Source: Paenibacillus terrigena DSM 21567
GTDB lineage: Bacteria; Bacillota; Bacilli; Paenibacillales; Paenibacillaceae
Direction of reading: 5' to 3'
Length of the DNA stretch: 64,000 bases
Assembly (NCBI RefSeq): GCF_000374845.1
Contig: NZ_KB895415.1
Location: 248,001-312,000, forward strand
Translations under genes and position numbers: made by a program
Part shown: piece by piece, positions 62,604 to 64,000 of the stretch
How positions within the stretch are numbered: the stretch's first letter is position 1
How the letters are laid out: each line of letters begins with the position of its first letter
The notes under the pieces: model-generated
What the model saw: the letters and a program-made list of their open reading frames with translations, nothing else
What the model was told of the DNA's origin: nothing
Database searches by the model: none

Positions 62604-63330
62604 TCTGATCCAGAAAGTTCTGTGATTTGAGATGAAGTCCCATATGAATATCCATAAACGTGCGCATACATTGCTTCATCTGTGCCTTCGTCTCGGGCTT
62701 GACCGCAATATTGCCGAGCCTCCGCATATCCATCCGATCGAATAATCGAAGCAATTTAAGGGTACCTTCCGATATTATGATCGCTGCGGGGTCACGATTC
62801 TTGCAATGAATACATAATGTTCCCCCTAGCCGACTACTGAATAGCATGGGAGCATCATCACGCCCACACGAGACACAAGTCTGGAGCTCGGGATGGTACC
62901 CTGCTGCCTGCAGCATCTTCATCTCGAATAAGTGCGTCGTAATTTGCGGATCTTTGCCTTGTTCAAGCGCAGTTAGACAAGCGTTCAATTGTTCGAATAA
63001 AAATGCTCCGATTTCCCCTGCCTCGAGCCCACGGTCCAGCAATTCGGCGACGTACGACGCATATGCAGTCAAATGAAGCTGCTCACGCAGAACATGGTGA
63101 GATTCTAGAATCTCACCTTGATTCAAAGTCCCGAGCTGCCCGGTCTTAAAATACACGAATTCCCCGTAAGTGAACAACTGCGTTATTGCGGCATGCCGGC
63201 TTTTCACTTTCTTCGCACCGCGCACAAGAATGCCGACTTTGCCATTTGTCTTCGTACAGAGTGTGATGATTTTGTTCCCCTCACCGTAGTCCATGCTGCG
63301 GATGACAATGCCCTCCACCCTGTATAGCAT
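62584..63330 (-). CDS. recO: DNA repair protein RecO
   Basis: RecO is the mediator that, with RecR, loads RecA onto SSB-coated DNA. The 248-residue protein has the N-terminal OB fold (LYRVEGIVIRSMDYGEGNKIITLCTKTNGKVGILVRGAKKVKSRHA), a helical middle (TAYASYVAELLDRGLEAGE) and a zinc finger (CVSCGRDDAPMLFSSRLGGTLCIHC). The ATG at MLYRVEG has GGGGG seven bases upstream; a TTG eight codons earlier is less likely. It follows yqzL as in B. subtilis. Confidence 0.94.
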   Translation of the reverse strand: MLYRVEGIVIRSMDYGEGNKIITLCTKTNGKVGILVRGAKKVKSRHAAITQLFTYGEFVYFKTGQLGTLNQGEILESHHVLREQLHLTAYASYVAELLDRGLEAGEIGAFLFEQLNACLTALEQGKDPQITTHLFEMKMLQAAGYHPELQTCVSCGRDDAPMLFSSRLGGTLCIHCKNRDPAAIIISEGTLKLLRLFDRMDMRRLGNIAVKPETKAQMKQCMRTFMDIHMGLHLKSQNFLDQMDKYNI

Positions 63331-63375
63331 GTAATAGCCCCCATGATCGCTCAATTCACCACCTAGAGGAGCACG

Positions 63376-63516
63376 TTATTCAACGACTTCATCTAGATTG
63401 ATTTCTTCTAATTCCTCTTGTTCTGCTTCGATGTGTTGATTATTTACTTGGTTATACAGCAAATACGCATCGACATCCCCCGTCATTGCAAAATACTTCC
63501 ACGAAAAATCTCGCAT
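63376..63516 (-). CDS. yqzL: YqzL-like small protein
   Basis: A 46-residue reading frame translates as MRDFSWKYFAMTGDVDAYLL, then YNQVNNQHIEAEQEELEEIN and LDEVVE. The start xDFxWxxFxxTGxVDxYLL is the hallmark of YqzL, a tiny protein encoded between era and recO in Bacillus species. AAAGGATG stands seven bases before the ATG. The acidic tail is like that of other members. Function unknown. The 123 bp between it and era show nothing convincing. Confidence 0.88.
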   Translation of the reverse strand: MRDFSWKYFAMTGDVDAYLLYNQVNNQHIEAEQEELEEINLDEVVE

Positions 63517-63639
63517 TCGTATTCATCCTTTCTGTTCGGAAGTGACTATGCTCTCCTTCATAGGATGTACGAAACACGGGGAACTATCCTGCAAAAAGAC
63601 GGGAGATATGACTCCTAATCTTGGAATATTATCGATTCA

Positions 63640-64000
63640 TTATGCGTCGTGACGGAAGCCCAGATCCTTCAGGATTCGCTCCTGATTCCGCCAGTCTTTT
63701 TTCACTTTAACCCATAATTCCAAGAAAATCCGTGATCCAAGCAAATTCTCAATGTCTTTACGCGCTTGTTTGCCAACTTCTTTGAGGAGCGCCCCTTGCT
63801 TCCCGATGACAATCCCCTTCTGCGAATCGCGCTCAACGTAAATAACTGCCATAATATTCACCACACCATTTTCCTGCACCTTCATATCCTCAATGGCTAC
63901 AGCGATGGAATGTGGAATTTCTTCGCGTGTCAAATGCAGAATCTTCTCGCGAATCAATTCTGCGCAGACGAATTGCTCCGGGTGATCTGTGATTTGATCA
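63640..64000 (-). CDS. era: GTPase Era, C-terminal KH domain (5' end off window)
   Basis: The last 119 codons are visible. The reading frame runs off the window without a stop ([21 protein letters not shown]...). It contains the Era KH domain with [50 protein letters not shown], the [12 protein letters not shown] being the KH GXXG loop that binds the 3' end of 16S rRNA. Era helps 30S maturation. The GTPase domain is outside the window. Confidence 0.95.
   Translation of the reverse strand, partial: DQITDHPEQFVCAELIREKILHLTREEIPHSIAVAIEDMKVQENGVVNIMAVIYVERDSQKGIVIGKQGALLKEVGKQARKDIENLLGSRIFLELWVKVKKDWRNQERILKDLGFRHDA

Noticed and set aside
1-64000. CRISPR arrays, prophage, insertion sequences, tRNA or rRNA genes
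   Set aside because: No phased repeats, transposase or phage proteins, or tRNA/rRNA signatures were seen; the only structured RNAs found are RNase P RNA and the glycine T-box, apart from the candidate leader at 21963-22035.

Overview
The window is chromosomal core sequence from an endospore-forming member of the Bacilli, most probably Paenibacillus or a close relative. It has the Bacillus-type division and cell-wall cluster ending in spoIIGA-sigE, SpoVD, an RsfA-type prespore regulator, bacillithiol synthesis (BshC), YqzL, TrmK and several Bacillus-type genes of unknown function. MurE carries the DNPR motif of meso-diaminopimelate-adding enzymes. Most genes lie on the minus strand, so the map is best read from right to left. 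I see no prophage, insertion sequence, CRISPR array, tRNA or rRNA.

Layout in transcription order. (1) 64000-52900: era (5' end off the window), yqzL, recO, a glycine T-box with glyQ-glyS, yqxD, dnaG, sigA, a membrane protein, trmK and a NIF3-family gene. (2) 52800-49100: RNase P RNA, a convergent secreted subtilase, a YpuI-like protein, and a DUF1540/membrane-protein pair. (3) 48900-43400: a soluble-lytic-transglycosylase protein, cysteine desulfurase plus thiI, two divergent TerC paralogues and a small membrane protein. (4) 43300-37500: typA, ylaH-like, an unknown 91-residue protein, an LCP glycopolymer transferase, a flavin-reductase-like protein and a PIN-PhoH ATPase. (5) 37460-31000: an orphan solute-binding protein, a secreted coiled-coil protein, a MidA-type methyltransferase, DUF2626, rsfA-like, panE and DUF3397. 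(6) 30900-25100: an oppABCDF peptide importer with its own attenuator and terminator. (7) 25000-21000: bshC, ahcY and a DUF4349 lipoprotein. (8) 20900-1: mraZ-rsmH-ftsL-pbpB-spoVD-murE-murF-mraY-murD-spoVE-murG-murB-murA-divIB-ftsA-ftsZ-spoIIGA-sigE.

Regions 5 to 8 keep the order known from Bacillus subtilis (ylaGHK..., ylbO, ylbQ, yllA, mraZ...), with the opp operon and ahcY/DUF4349 as insertions. The dcw genes build lipid II, polymerise it at the septum and assemble the Z-ring. The last two genes, spoIIGA and sigE, turn the same locus into the mother-cell sporulation switch.

The observations I rate highest are non-coding. The RNase P RNA looks like class A although Bacilli are known for class B. 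The DUF4349 leader can hide its ribosome binding site in two mutually exclusive folds. The spoIIG-type promoter with 0A boxes and long spacer, and the three 10-bp-phased MraZ boxes, are conserved regulation seen intact. I found no clearly new multi-gene defence or biosynthetic system. The best protein lead is the secreted coiled-coil protein at 35065-36147.
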